Shown: piece after piece, positions 9,416 through 22,376 of the stretch
How the letters are laid out: each line of letters opens with the position of its first letter
How positions within the stretch are numbered: position 1 is the first letter of the stretch
Assembly (NCBI GenBank): GCA_009192285.1
Contig: WBVU01000017.1
Coordinates: 682,001-746,000 of the forward strand
From: Morchella semilibera
Taxonomy: Eukaryota; Ascomycota; Pezizomycetes; Pezizales; Morchellaceae
Length of the DNA: 64,000 nucleotides
Reading direction: 5' to 3'
Program-made: the position numbers and the translations under genes
Notes under the pieces: model-generated
The model's database searches: none
What the model was told of the DNA's origin: nothing
Seen by the model: the letters and a program-made list of their open reading frames with translations, nothing else

Positions 9416-12400
9416 ATACTACGTAGATGGGGGTTCCACCTGGTACAAGCCCCACGGTTCCGGAGTATATATGGGAACATCGGAACATATGCGAAATCTA
9501 CATACAGATACATCCGGAGTTGATGGGAACATCTATTTCAGAGACCGCCCCTATCAGTTACATTCCTCTCCCCCCTTGATTATTCAACTATCCCCTCTTT
9601 ACAAGAAAGGAGCAAAAAGAAGAAGAAAAAAAAAAGAAAAAACCCTAACTTGTTGGTTCTTTAAACTGCGACTGGTCACGGTTGGGTCATCTGGGTTAGC
9701 TAAATAACTTTCCCTGTTCCCGGTTTGAGACTCAATTGGAGTCTGTGTTAGTCCCCTGCCCCGCTGGTTGTTTCTTCTCACGATCGATGCGGTGCTGTGG
9801 GTGACGTTTTTCTGTTTATAATTCCCGACTCGGCCGGGCAGGAGGTTATCCGTCCGGAAGATAATAATCGAATGTTTCAGGAACGGCCTGAATCGAAACA
9901 TGCAGAGCCAGGTTTAAGATATAGATATAGATATAGACCGCTCCCACGCCTGTCACCGATTTCAATTAACCAATATATATTGGCCAATTTCTCTTACCCA
10001 ATAAGCTTACTAGGACACGCGCGATGCGTACCTACCATGCGCATGCGATGGTGATGCTCGATGCCGGAGCTACATGTAACTACCTAGTCTTTCCCGCTTG
10101 CTCGCTCAGGAACTTTTGTATGTAATATGTAGTAGACATGAAGTAGGTATATCCTGATTCTTACCCACTACCTACCTGGCCTGTTACCCGTCTTCTCGAA
10201 TAAACGATGTCCACGACTCCGCGCCCGCCGAGAAACTGGGGCTGGTAGAACATACCTCGCCCCTCGCCCTAGAAAGTGGCTCAAGAAGATAGCCCTTCAC
10301 ATAAACCCATATCGTCAAGGTCAGGGGATCCCAGAATAGATTAGAGTATGAGGAATGCTGCATCTGCCTTTTTATGCACCCCGCAAATTTCAAAATCGCC
10401 TTGTATTTCAAAGAAAACTACATACAAGGAGTTGGGATCGAGAAGCTAATGCCTAGATCGATGGTCACGACGGGGCAGAAGGGAAGAGAGAACATGTGGT
10501 TGGTAACTGTTGTGCGGTTTTGCAGTAAACCAGAATATGTGTGACGTGTAGTCACACCTTCCGGATTAAGCCATGACGTTATTGTTGGCTTCTGCTGTGG
10601 ACCACGATTTGCTGCTGTTGCCCTCATTTCCCCACGTTACTCGAAATACGCACATTGTGGAGATCTCGTCACTTTAATTAGCCTCTGCGGGCTAACGACA
10701 GACGTCACGGGCTCTCGTTGTTAGAGATCATTCCCAGCCAAGCCAGAAACATTAAACAGAAAGGTGTACCGTTCCCCTGGGCGTGGGGTTTCGTTTCCCA
10801 TGGATGATGTTTCTTCTTTTCATCCGCAGTGCTTTTCTTTGCTTTTTGCATCGATTCAATCCATCACGCTTACATCGACGTGGGCTCGCAAACTAAGGAA
10901 CGTCGGTTTCTGAGACAGCGTGGGGAGAGATGGCCTCCCGGCCATCTGAGGAGGACAAGAAACATGCAGCTCCAGGGAGCCCCGGCGAAAGAGAATTGGC
11001 AAAAAGAAAGGAAAATCACTGCTCCGGTTCTCTGGATCTGAGGTTTCATGAAAGATCGGGAAGCCGAGAGTAGCGGCGGCGGAGCGGGCGGGTCCCTTTT
11101 CCCCTTCTTTGTTTCGTTTCCGTGGGGAACATTTCCTCTGTCCTAGTTCTTTTTTTGTAATGATCCAAGTAATCCACTATAAGCGCTAGAATCGCTGCTA
11201 CCAGGGCTAGCGCTATTTGTATATAACAACTGGCTTTTGATAACGTTAACACCTACAGAGAGAAGGGAGCTAGACAGGTTTGGGGGGGTTGGGGGGTTTG
11301 GGGGGTTAACTACATGCACCCGGTACATGTAGTATACTACTACTCCACCCCATCAGAGGTAAGTCAATTCCCAGCTGAGTCTCATATGTATACAAGAGTG
11401 GGCCATGGGGAAACATCTAACGACACGACGACTATTAATACCATTAATCGAACCGCCAACCCAGCCAATTTTGTTTCAATCCTCCCAAGTCATGCGGTTT
11501 TCTCTCCCTCTCTCTCTCTACCGAGATGCAAACCCATGGTGATTTCTTTTTTCTTTTTTTCTTTTTTTCTTTTTCCTTTTGAGGGGAGGGGGAAGGGGAT
11601 TCGGATTCGAATCAATCATAACGTAAATACCGTAAACCTATTTAATCAGGCCCGCGATGCGATTATCACCATCACATCACCCCCGCGGGGAAATTAAACG
11701 GGAGATACTTTCAGCCAGTTTACAACGCAGCAGGGAGGAAGAGAGAGAGAGGGAATCACAATCAATTGGCCCGGTATCAAATAGCCTAGGTCCCTTTGGG
11801 TGTGGACACATGAGGGTTTTCTAAAGCTGAATGATTGCCATGATATATATTTGAGGGGTTCTGGAGTAACAGTGGAGTGGCTTCAATTACATCCCCACAG
11901 TTCAGTTAGCTGCTGATGTTGCTACACCACGAGCTACATGTGGTTAGCTGTGGAGGCAATGTACATACATGTAGCTACATGTATATGCTTTTGAAAAAAG
12001 AAGTACGGGAATTAAGGAGGTGTAGGTAGCTCAACTGCACTAAACCATCTGGGGTAATCCTGTAAACACAAGAGCAAGGCCGCCGAATGTGGTTGTGGGC
12101 ATGAATGATCGTACCTACATGTAAGATTCAACTGCTGTGTGTGTATGCGTGTTGAATTCTCGATATCTCCCGTGGCTGGGGTATGTAGTGGTGCTGCCGA
12201 CAAGTCTGTATCTCTACTCTAGATACATGTAAGTGCATACAGTATGTATGTGCATATATGCATTGAGGTCGAGTAAGTGTTAGAGACAAAAAGCTAATGT
12301 ACATAAGAAGTATGTATGGGTTACATGCAAGTAAGTACAGGTATTGGTAAGGATATCGAATATGGAATATGGTATGGGCATAGGAACACGAGAGAGAGAA

Positions 12401-14379
12401 GGGTTGGTGGTACACGATGTACGTAGCATTGTATGTACTTATGATGTATGTACTCGGCTTTCAACCGTCGGGCATAATGTAGATATTTTACCCAGTACCC
12501 AGTACCCGCGCGCCCGCCCGCCCGTCCCGGCCCGGGCGGGAGTAAAACAAAAAACATAAACAACACCAGCACGGGCTTGACGTCTCAATCCCGATCCCCA
12601 CGACTACATCATCCCACTACCCCAAAATACCCGTGGAATTGATCCAACGAATCCCCCTCCACAGCCGGGGTAGCTCAGCTGCATGTTCCGACGGTTTTGT
12701 TTGTTTGTAATTATCCAGTTACCCTAACTGATCCATGGTTAGCTTAAACTTAGCAGTTGAAAGTTTAGCGACAGGGGGACATGCTGATGCAGGCAGGGAC
12801 CGCATAACAACAGCGGTGACGCGATGTCTCAAGGTCGACAGACACGCTATGGATGGCTGTGATGCCAGTGACGTTGACCGCACCCCGGATTCGCGTTTTG
12901 GGGCGAGACATGACGATATATTTTGTTGGGGTACCCTCGACGCTTCCTAGTGGAAGATAGGCAGAGCACAGGCACATACCCAAACACCCAAACACGAAGG
13001 CACGGGACTCACATAACATACTTTCCCCACCAACTCCCTTTCCACTTGAGCCCCTCCCCTCCCCTCCCCCCCTTTCCCAAGGCTGCTAGCGGGGTCGGTT
13101 ATGTTAGGGTAAAACGGTCGAAAGCTTGACTGACAGCTCAGGTGCCCGGTTCATAGCCCAGTTCGTAAACCTTTTCTGGACGACCCCCCCCCCCCTTACC
13201 TTACACTTTTGCCTTACACCTCTACCTTACACTTCTGCATATGCATATAGACATGTACCCCCCCCCCCATAGCTCTGTGCACGACTGGGTCGTGCTACAT
13301 GTAGGTAGAGTATGCCATAGTATACGGCACGATAAGCTGTCCCGTCAGGCACTCAAGGGAGGGTAGGCCAGTAGAACTGTGAAGAATAACATGCTTTAAA
13401 TTTCAATCTGTCCCGGTGTCGTCATAGGGCCGCCTCATTCAAAAATGCAGAGGAAATTTTTTATACGTATTTTGCTTTTACTCATCTGCTGTAGTTACCG
13501 CTTCCCCAGACCTAGGATGAAAATGAAAAAAAAAGAAGATTAGTTTTTGAGGTAGAGTATATGCCGGCTGGATGTGCTGAGCGTACTTACCTATCGCAAT
13601 GGTTCCGAGTGATAGGTAAGCGGCAGTATGGATCATGGATCTGCAGGTAACCTAGGAGTACATCAAGGGACAAAAAAGTAACCAGTCAGTCATCTAGACG
13701 TTGCCCGCCATGCCCGGCCTTCCTGGTCCACTTTAAACGGCAGCAGGTAGGTAGGTAGGTAGGGTTTACTGGAGGTGCGAGATATATGCTACTGTTGCAT
13801 CAATCCATATAACCTCCCCTCTTTCTGTGTGCAAAGAAATATGTACAAATGGAGGAGGGAGCTCAGGCTCAGCAAAGTGCACATTCCATTATACATAGCC
13901 TCGTTCAGTTGCGGGAGCGTACATGATGCCTTCTGTCTGATTGACTGGATGGATGGATGCAGTTGGCTGTGGGCATATGTAACCCGAGCCCCCAGGAGTT
14001 TGCCAAAGGGACCTGCGGAGGATTTAGGGATAGGAAGAGCGTACACCGTCTACCGTCATAGGCATAGTTTTGGGAGTTAGAATTGAAGAGGGAAGGAGGT
14101 ACCATAAGTAAAAGAGAAAAAGTAAAACAGATTGATAGAACCCGGGTCAATACTATTGATTGTTTCTCATATCGGTACGCATACGGTGGGGAGATTTGTA
14201 TGACGGCGATTCTGTTTCTATCATGCAAGTCATATCTCTGGTGCGGACGTGAATGAGATCAAGGGCATGATGCAACAAGCTAAGTGAGCAGTAGCAGCAG
14301 TAGCAGCTACATGTATCTATATCATACTACGTCGTTTATCATGCTCTCCGTAGCAATCACCAACATAATGTCGTGGCTG

Positions 14380-14381
<2 letters not shown>

Positions 14382-14413
<32 letters not shown>

Positions 14414-14421
14414 CAAAAAAA
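14382..14421. repeat. T32-C-A7 homopolymer tract
   Basis: Thirty-two T residues, one C, then seven A residues. The same architecture (T30-C-A7) occurs at 22164-22201. On the minus strand it reads A-tract-like after TTTTTTTG, so an inserted poly(A) tail is one reading and slippage another. Confidence 0.8.
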
Positions 14422-14867
14422 GAGCATTAATTAACCCAATTGTTCTAACGTCCACAGTGCCACTGATCTTCGGCGTTATCAACATCAATTTTTTCTTGTT
14501 TTAAAAAAAATAGATAAATAAGTATATACTTCCCTTTCTGCCTTAGCAAAAGTGTCGTCGGGACCCTCATTTTTCGCCTGAATCTCCGGAGTTGATTTTC
14601 GGTGCAGGGCAGCTAGTCGAGGATCGGTCAGATCGCTGCTGCTCAACCTGCTGGTCGCCTTCCGTAATGGAAAAAAAAAAAGAAAGAAAAAAAAGTTTAA
14701 AACACCTCATCAGCTTTCCGCGGATCTGCCTACCTGCCTGTCTGCCTGTTCCTGTGGGCGGCGCCCTTTTCTTTTTAGTGGCGAGTGTTAGGTAACTGTT
14801 TAACGAGTATCAAACATGATAGATTCTCTTTCTTTCCTTTTTCTTCTTTTCTATTTCCTGCTGCTGA

Positions 14868-14900
14868 TGGTGGTGGTGGTGGTGGTGGTGGTGGTGGTGG
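14868..14900 (+). repeat. (TGG)11 microsatellite
   Basis: About eleven TGG triplets, followed by CGGTCG. Non-coding simple repeat inside the long gene-free stretch. Confidence 0.9.
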
Positions 14901-15338
14901 CGGTCGACTATCAATCAATTCGCGTTGTGTTCCGGTTCGGGGTAGAGAGACGTCGCGCATGTCGGACGATAATCACTGTTATTTAGTTTGGGGAGAATCA
15001 TGAAGAGAAGGAAGGGAAAAGTGGTGCTTAGGTAAAAAGGTGTTTTTGCTTGCCGTTGCACAACACCGAAAAAAAAAAAAAGAGTGAGAAAGTGAGAGAG
15101 TGAGACACACGCAAGAAAAGCTTGGTTTCGAGATCACCGCGATCTTTATCTTTCGCCTCGGCCTGGCGCGCGCGCGAGGCGAGTGCCAATCAATATGAGC
15201 AGACAAGCGAGGGCATGAGTGCGAAACTACTCACACCACCACTACCGTCAACACCAACCGTGAACCACTCATCTTACCACACCACACCCAATTGAAACAC
15301 ATGGTAAGATATATTATATTACATTATTGCTTTCCTGC

Positions 15339-15365
15339 CTACTACTACTACTACTACTACTACTA
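15339..15365 (+). repeat. (CTA)9 microsatellite
   Basis: Nine CTA triplets, ending at GGTACTACTC. Non-coding simple repeat. Confidence 0.9.
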
Positions 15366-18300
15366 GGTACTACTCTATCTAGCAGAGAGAGGCGAAATTA
15401 ATCCGTACCCATAGGTACATGAACCCGCATACGAGTACGTATGTAGCATTTAGATGGTCCGGACGAACAGCACTGTGCTGCGGCCTTACGCCACAGGCAT
15501 GGGGATGAGATCAGAAGGATGGGATTAACATACTCTATATAACAGCTTACGAGACATGTTTTCTTTTCTCTTGTTTTTCCCTACACCGCGCAGCTCGCAT
15601 CCAAAAGAAAAAGAAACAACTGCACTCCGCAACAGTAGGAACTACTGGTATGTGTAATGTAGTTGGATGCGTATCTGAGCCGCCAGTCGTTATAAACAGA
15701 ATACGGATGCGAACAGCCCGCCCGCAGACCAACCGACTTGCTGGTATCAAGGGGCAGGATCAGCACTGTCAATCCGCAGCCTCGCGCGCGGTGGATGGAT
15801 GGTTGAAGGGCATCTCTTACCCATCCCAACCCATTACTCACACAAGGAGGCCAGGCATAGCTTATCAGTCGTCGCAACCGGTCGAGGGTTGTTCTTTACC
15901 GACGACGGACGGCATACAAAGTACCTTGGCCCGGCCTTTTTTTTTTTTTTTTTTTGTTAATTGTAGTGTTGCACAAGCTTGGTGTTCCAAGATTAATAAC
16001 AATAATAATACCTGATGGGGGTTGATACCGTCTAGATAAATGTAGTCTAGTTGGAGAGTAGGTGAGTAGTAGCTATGTAGCTAGCTAATTCTTTATTTTA
16101 GCTACAGTTTAAGGTCGGTATATGGGTGATTTATGCAGGCACGTTGATCACCGAAACTCACGAAGCTCTCACCCTGGCCGTAAGGGAAGAGATGAGATGA
16201 CATGTGCGACGGGACGCCATGATAGCAAAAAAGGGAAAAAGGAAAAAGAAAGAAAAAGAAAGAAAAATTCAATCTTAAAATAAAAAAGGAGTATACACCG
16301 ATTGATTTACATACAGGGCGCCTATCCTACCTCCTACCTCGCGGGATAAGAGATTGTCGGTATCGAAGGAGCTGGAGACTTTAAGATAGGCACTAGAGAT
16401 ATGCCCCGGAGGAGGAGGAGGGATTTCCAAGATATGCAGCGGCCGGTCGGTGGAGATTGGGTTCGAGACTGCAGAGGCGCTGCTGCTCTTCTTCGCCATA
16501 TGGCAGGCCCTGCAGACAGTTAATTTGAGCAGTCCGGTTTACCATATTGCATGGCATGTAGGAAGCAGCTCTATCCTCTTCTACCCTACCATCGCAGTAG
16601 TGGCGCGGTACATAGGGTCGGTACTATGGGAATTAAAGGGTGTACTGCTATTATTGATATGATGATAAGCGACTCCAGCTATCAGTCGTCCCCATTGATT
16701 TTCCACTCGCAGATTGACAGATAGCCAACTCGAATCAGAAACGGGCCCAGGCGATGAGGATGTGCGCCATCATGAGGGGGAAACGGGAGGTTTGGCGAGC
16801 AGCATGAGCAGCTTGCCTGCCTTTGCTTCGAGCCTTGCGCACCCCACCATCGACCGGAGGTACATAACTTGGACCTCATACACACCATATCCATGATGAT
16901 CTAGGCAACCCCGCAAGGCGGGGTGGGGATGGGGGATGGAGTTTCGCGATATCTTGTGCAGCCGTCTCATCTATGGTAGTCGTATTCAAAAGACAGCCTG
17001 GAGGACATTGCAGGGTATCTCCGGTTTGCGAGATTTGATTCGGATATCCGTGCTCAGCTCCAGTCAGAGTGTGAATCCGGTCTAAGCTACTTACAAAAGT
17101 CAGTTACTGCTCACTTTCCCCCCTTCACCGGTTTCTCCCATCGGGACGGGGGGGGGGATACGGTGATATTACCTGCCTATGGTGCTGTTTCTGATTATGT
17201 GTGGTATGTGTGGTATGTAGCTGATTATAGGCATAGTAAGGTAGAGTACTTACCTGTAGGCCAAGAATCTGCAAAGTGGAGCGCAATATTTTATCATAGT
17301 TTTGGGCTTTATACCTACCCTACAGAGCTGATATGATAGAGGTAATATTTCAGGTAGTGACACTTTCCTATTATACTACCACTTTATATCGTACATGCCG
17401 TTCGCTATCGTAACTCTTTATTTTTTTTATACACATTATTATTTTGGTTAGGTATCTGTAGATCAGCACCTAGACCATGTCTGTCTCTCCCAGGGATGGT
17501 GGGTAGGGCAGGGCAGGATCGCTGCTCGCATACGGTTGTGTTAATTACCTGCTATTCTCTCGGCTCGGTACCGGAGAGTTGGGTGGACGACGGAAATCAC
17601 AGCCGAGAATGGAAGGGGAACTCTGAGCTGCTGCTGCTGCATCCACCTTCCTTTGTCCAAACTAGCGAGCGAGTGGAGTGAGCGTGAGTTAGAGTGTAGC
17701 TGTAAGTAGGGGTGATGAGGGAAGTGTCGAGTAGATAGTGCGAGGTGAGGATAGAGTAGGCACCACACATCTCCATCGACCAGGGTACACCGGATAGCTA
17801 ACTCGCAATAGTGTGGCGCAATAAACACTTGCAGAAACTTTTGTCAACAAAATGTTTCGGAGACACGGGTGGCGCAGGTGTAAACTGATCTGGGGCACGG
17901 TGACTCGGGCGCTCTACCACTACCCTATAAGTGGATAACGAATAAAAGCCTCCGGAAAGAATTTACAGTATTCCCAAGAACGTAGTTAGTGTGACGAAAC
18001 TCCTGTGGCACCCCCTTATAGTTACACATCGTGGTTGGTTGGTCTATCGATCATTGGTACCCAGTAGGGTACTAGCGGTGGTGGCTTTTTAACACACTGG
18101 TTTGCTAACATTACGAACCAACTAAATTGCTTGCTTGCAAATTGTATCAGAAGCCTACCATTTCGTCATCGGCTTTGAGCCCCTTCCCTTCCTTTCAACC
18201 TGCAATTCGCACCCCCAGACGTTGCCGCGCGGTCCGTGTTCTTGCAGTCCCACCATCACCCCCGGGTTACCACGGCCAGTATGTAGTTTTATTAAAAGAC

Positions 18301-21082
18301 CAAGACGACGTACATGCTCCAGTGCCCAGTCCAGCGGACGGCGCATCAATTAACCTCTGCTTATGGCGAAATTTCAAGCCCTGGGACCAACGGCTCGGCC
18401 GAAATTCTGGAGTACCTACATACATCATCGGTGAAATTATTCATGTCTATATATCTAATTATTCCTACACCGTCTTGCCGGAATGTCGTGCAGCGCTAAC
18501 ATGAGTAACCGCTGGTGAGTATATCTCCGGAGAAACCTTTTGCCTACATGCTATTCTCTTTCTAGGTACCTTCTGCCTTCCTTTGATATTGTTTTTATTG
18601 TGGGTTTTCGATTGTGGTGGCTAAGGTACATCGGTTGACGACGGTGGATAGGATACATACATACACCTACATACATAAAATACGCACTCGACTCATGTAG
18701 TGTACAGGTGGTGTCAAGCACAGCAAGCAACTCTCCCTCCGATCTTACGGCTGTGCGTTCTCCGCCCCCGGCATAGAGCACATCCGTATTTAAACTCGTA
18801 CTCACTGAGATTCTGAGTACATGATACACACATAATACTCAGGAAAACTAAAATGGGATTGAGGGGAAAAACAAAACCTCTCTCCATACCCTCCCCCCCC
18901 CCTTCTCCCCCCCTTCCATCATTATCAAGATCTGTCTTGTTTTCCCAAGGCGAAATCTTGTGTTGAGATAGGCAAGAGTATGCGTATGCGGCTGATGGCC
19001 TCGCAGTGACCAACGGCTGCCATTTGCTCACTATCTTTCATATGTGTGTCAACCCCTGCAATCAACCCTGGATGGGGTGTAGGGTACAGTAGGGGTAGGG
19101 TACAGCAAGCAGGTAACGATAAAAAAAAAAAGTATTTGGAGAGGTTTTTGTGCAACGGGAGCCGCGGAGGTTCCTTGAACAAAAAAGCCCACGTACACTA
19201 AAAAAAGGGTGACTCCATCTGTACTTCCAGGGATTCCCTTCTTTTCCGACTACGGATGGTGGATGCTCCGGAAACGGGCGACGGACATCAATTAAGATAT
19301 TCGCAAGACGACCGACCCTCTTACGATTGACCAGGACAATTCGAATTCAAACGCTTCAGCTCATTTCTCCTAGCCTAGCAGCGAACTTTCTTCCCTTTCT
19401 CTGTTGCAGGAGCGAAGCGCTACTTTCATTCATCACCTAATGCCCCTGCCGGGTTACCCCCTTGAGTGCAAGCACTGTTCCTTTGCGGAAACCTAAATCG
19501 CAAAAGTAGAAAATGCATATTACTCTGATCCGTACGCGCGGTGTGATTGGGCGAGATGTCAATGATTTACGCTTTCGATATGGCTTAGCGATGAGGTAAG
19601 GTGAAAAGAGGAAAAAGAAATGAAAGGGAAAGATAAAAAAAAAAAGTTTGCCAAAGACCGAAATAAAATAGCCATCCAACCAGAGAGATTTAAAAATATC
19701 TGGGGAAAAAGGAAGCCAGATGTATGTAGGTAATTTTTCCGGATTCAGGCCGGCTCGATGAGCCCGTTTTTAGACCATATCGGAGTGTGCATTCTCTATC
19801 ACGACGACGGCCCTACTGCTTCCGCGAAACGGCGGAAGGCCGTTGTGCGCAATAGAAACAACAGACGCATTGACCTCTCTCTTAGAGCAGCCTATGCACG
19901 CCTCCTCCTTCGTAACTCTACGGTGCAGCATGTTCTACTTCAAGGTGAAAGAGACTGAAACTGAAATTTGCTGTTACCAGAAGATTTCCAATCTGTAACC
20001 GTAACCGCAATCGCAGAGATACAGGCATGAGGTGTTCTAGGGAACCAATCAGGACTAAAGCGGCCATCAGACAGGGAAATGGCACGGTTATGAGCACTAT
20101 GAAAATAGCGAGATTTGAGAATGAGAGAGAGACACATGGGGCCACCATCAAGAAAAAAACTCGTGGGAAAAAGATAGAGCGTTTCTGGCATGTGTCTCAC
20201 TTGCGCATCGACTGCCTGCATGCAGCGGGCTTTCTTGGAAGGGACGAGGTGGTGTGGAAGGTAGGGGAAGGCGATGATCTTTTCGCCTGGCTCAGAATAA
20301 TTAAAAGCAGGTGTGGCTGGCGAAAGGCGAGGTTGAGATGTGAATTGGGGAACTGTAAAAAAAAAAAAAAAAAAAAAAAAAAATTAAAAGATACAATACA
20401 ACGACCGTTCACATGGGTGCGGCACATATGATCCTTGCTGTAACTCCCCTCCATCTCAAATTTCCATACACAAGGGAATAGGGAATTTAGATAATAATTT
20501 CTCTCTTCGGTTCATCGCGTAGCTGGGCTCAAAGGAAATTTTGAAAGTGTGGGTGGGGGATATGAATTTGAGGAAAGATACGGAAACGGATATGGCGGTA
20601 GGTACACTACATGTACCTAGTTAACGGAAGCAAAGGGGGCAAAGGGGCAGACAGGCGTGTGTGGGTGGGGGCATGTTTTTTTTTTTATACACATGCTGTC
20701 ACTCAGATTGGATCTGGCGAACCGGTATTGAGATAATTTCATTCCACTTCAAAGAAGAAGCTTGGTCTTGAATCTCCAGATTGTGCTGGACGGTAATAAA
20801 GTTTAGGGCAGAGTTTTTTTGTGGGCATGTCTAAGGTACGACGCAAAGTGTTATATCATACCTTAAGGACCTGGATGGTAGGGGGGTTCGTTGTAACGGA
20901 GAGCCAAGACAAAACGACTAATAGTAATAATAGACCATAGATAGCATTAATAGTTTCAAACAAGCAGCTAGATAGGAGAATGCTGGAAGTTGTTGGGAAC
21001 ACAGCAGATCAGTGAACGACGGCGGCGGCGACATCCTCGTTGAGAGTGGAGCTAGAGCCAGCAACGCTGTCGCAAAGGGATT

Positions 21083-21099
21083 GGGGGGGGGGGGGGGGG
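21083..21099 (+). repeat. G17 homopolymer
   Basis: Seventeen consecutive G residues. Such runs may form G-quadruplexes and are prone to assembly length errors. Confidence 0.9.
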
Positions 21100-22159
21100 T
21101 TGCCATAAGTGAGTAATGGGTGAGTGGTGTGGTGGTGACATGTAAGTAAAGTCTGGGTAAGGTAGGATGTAAGGTATGGGTGTGGACAGAGCTACATAGG
21201 TTTCTGATGCACAGTAGTGAGAAGCAGGACAGCAGCGCAGCAGCGCAGCAGAAGCGGAGCCAGCTGTAAATGGCGAGGAGGCTTACCCATGCTGCTCCCA
21301 TCATGAACCGCGGCGAACGGCCCTTTTATTTTTTTTCCTTTTTTTTTCTTTCCTTTTTTATATCCCTACTTTAGGTATTTTTTGATACCATTTTTCTCTG
21401 CTTTCCTCTTTGGAATTCTACTCGCCCTTTTCTTTAGTGGACTTTCTATCTGCTCTTCCTATTACTCTCGTTTCTTGTCCCCCTCCAAAACGAGAGAAAG
21501 AGGTAGAAGAAAGTCCTATCATCTTAGCCTCTCTCTCTGTGTCTTCTATCCTGGCCAATTCTCTCCCGCCCACACCCCTGCCCTGCCTACCTGGTCGTCC
21601 CTAGTCTTCCCAGTCTTTCCTTGCCTTGCCATAACCTTACCCACCCATAACTAGAGTACATACTGTAGCTCGCCAACTACATATCTGGGTCCTTCCCTCC
21701 AATTGCTCTACTCTGTGCAGAGCCCCCAAAAGAGTGATCCCATTATCTCTCACACCCCCCCCCCCCTCTCTCTCTCTCACCCTCCATTATCAAAATATAT
21801 CCCTCCTCCTCTTCCTCCCAAAGTCCCTTTCAGCTAAAACTGGACGGTCTTAAAGTCGTGACGATTTATTTCACCACGACCTGTTCCTCTCATCGGAGTG
21901 TCATCTCATCTAGATACATTGATTTTCCGCGAGCCATAGTAGGCCCGGAATCTCGATCGCTTTCGGATTTGATATCGCCTCCCCTCCGGCAGTCGACGCC
22001 GGCTTGCATCATCAGTGCGTGAGTATGTACTCGATCCAGCCAGTTGTTTGATATTTGCCCAATTATCCACTCACATCTACATTTCCCCGCAGTTGTTGGC
22101 GTACGCTGACTATAGACTGGGAGCTGTGTTCAGGCTTATATAACTTCTAATATTGTTCC

Positions 22160-22163
<4 letters not shown>

Positions 22164-22193
<30 letters not shown>

Positions 22194-22201
22194 CAAAAAA
22201 A
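22164..22201. repeat. T30-C-A7 homopolymer tract upstream of the CBM21 gene
   Basis: Thirty T, one C and seven A residues, about 180 bp before the CBM21 start codon. It mirrors the T32-C-A7 tract at 14382-14421. Its position could place it in the promoter or 5' leader; poly(dA:dT) tracts exclude nucleosomes in fungi. Confidence 0.8.
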
Positions 22202-22376
22202 TACGGCCTCGTCCTTTTTTATTGTCCACGACAATACGTCCAGTCGAAACTCTCGACGACTTTCCTGGCAACCCACCTGTACTTACTACATATACCTCGA
22301 CTCCCCCCCCCCCCCCAATCCTCACGGACTACTAGTACAATATTTCCCTTCAAAGGTTCATACAACAGCTGTACGA

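Larger units (their letters stand above)
7926..14381. other. Gene-free stretch, continued
   Basis: No gene is supportable here. It holds the two small palindromes at 8245 and 9377 and about nine copies of TACATGTA (9058, 10071, 11324, 11966, 11976, 12116, 12224, 13296, 14308). It also has C and G homopolymers near 11280-11306, 13182-13196 and 13259-13268, and an AGGT tetranucleotide run at 13745-13763. Frames of up to 127 codons (for example 11314-11697) are of low complexity or unlike any known protein. Confidence 0.6.
14422..22163. other. Gene-free stretch up to the CBM21 gene
   Basis: No gene is supportable. It holds several homopolymers: T-tract near 15938-15954, A-tract near 20356-20382 and G17 at 21083-21099. 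It also has the GGT and CTA microsatellites and one TACATGTA copy (20608). The last 500 bases probably include the promoter and 5' leader of the CBM21 gene. A possible leader intron runs from a GTGAGT donor at about 22019 to a CCCCGCAG acceptor near 22091, which I rate at about one in three. Confidence 0.55.

Noticed and set aside
11314-11697. 127-codon plus-strand frame in the gene-free stretch
   Set aside because: Low-complexity composition, no known family, no supporting exons; expected by chance in 16 kb.
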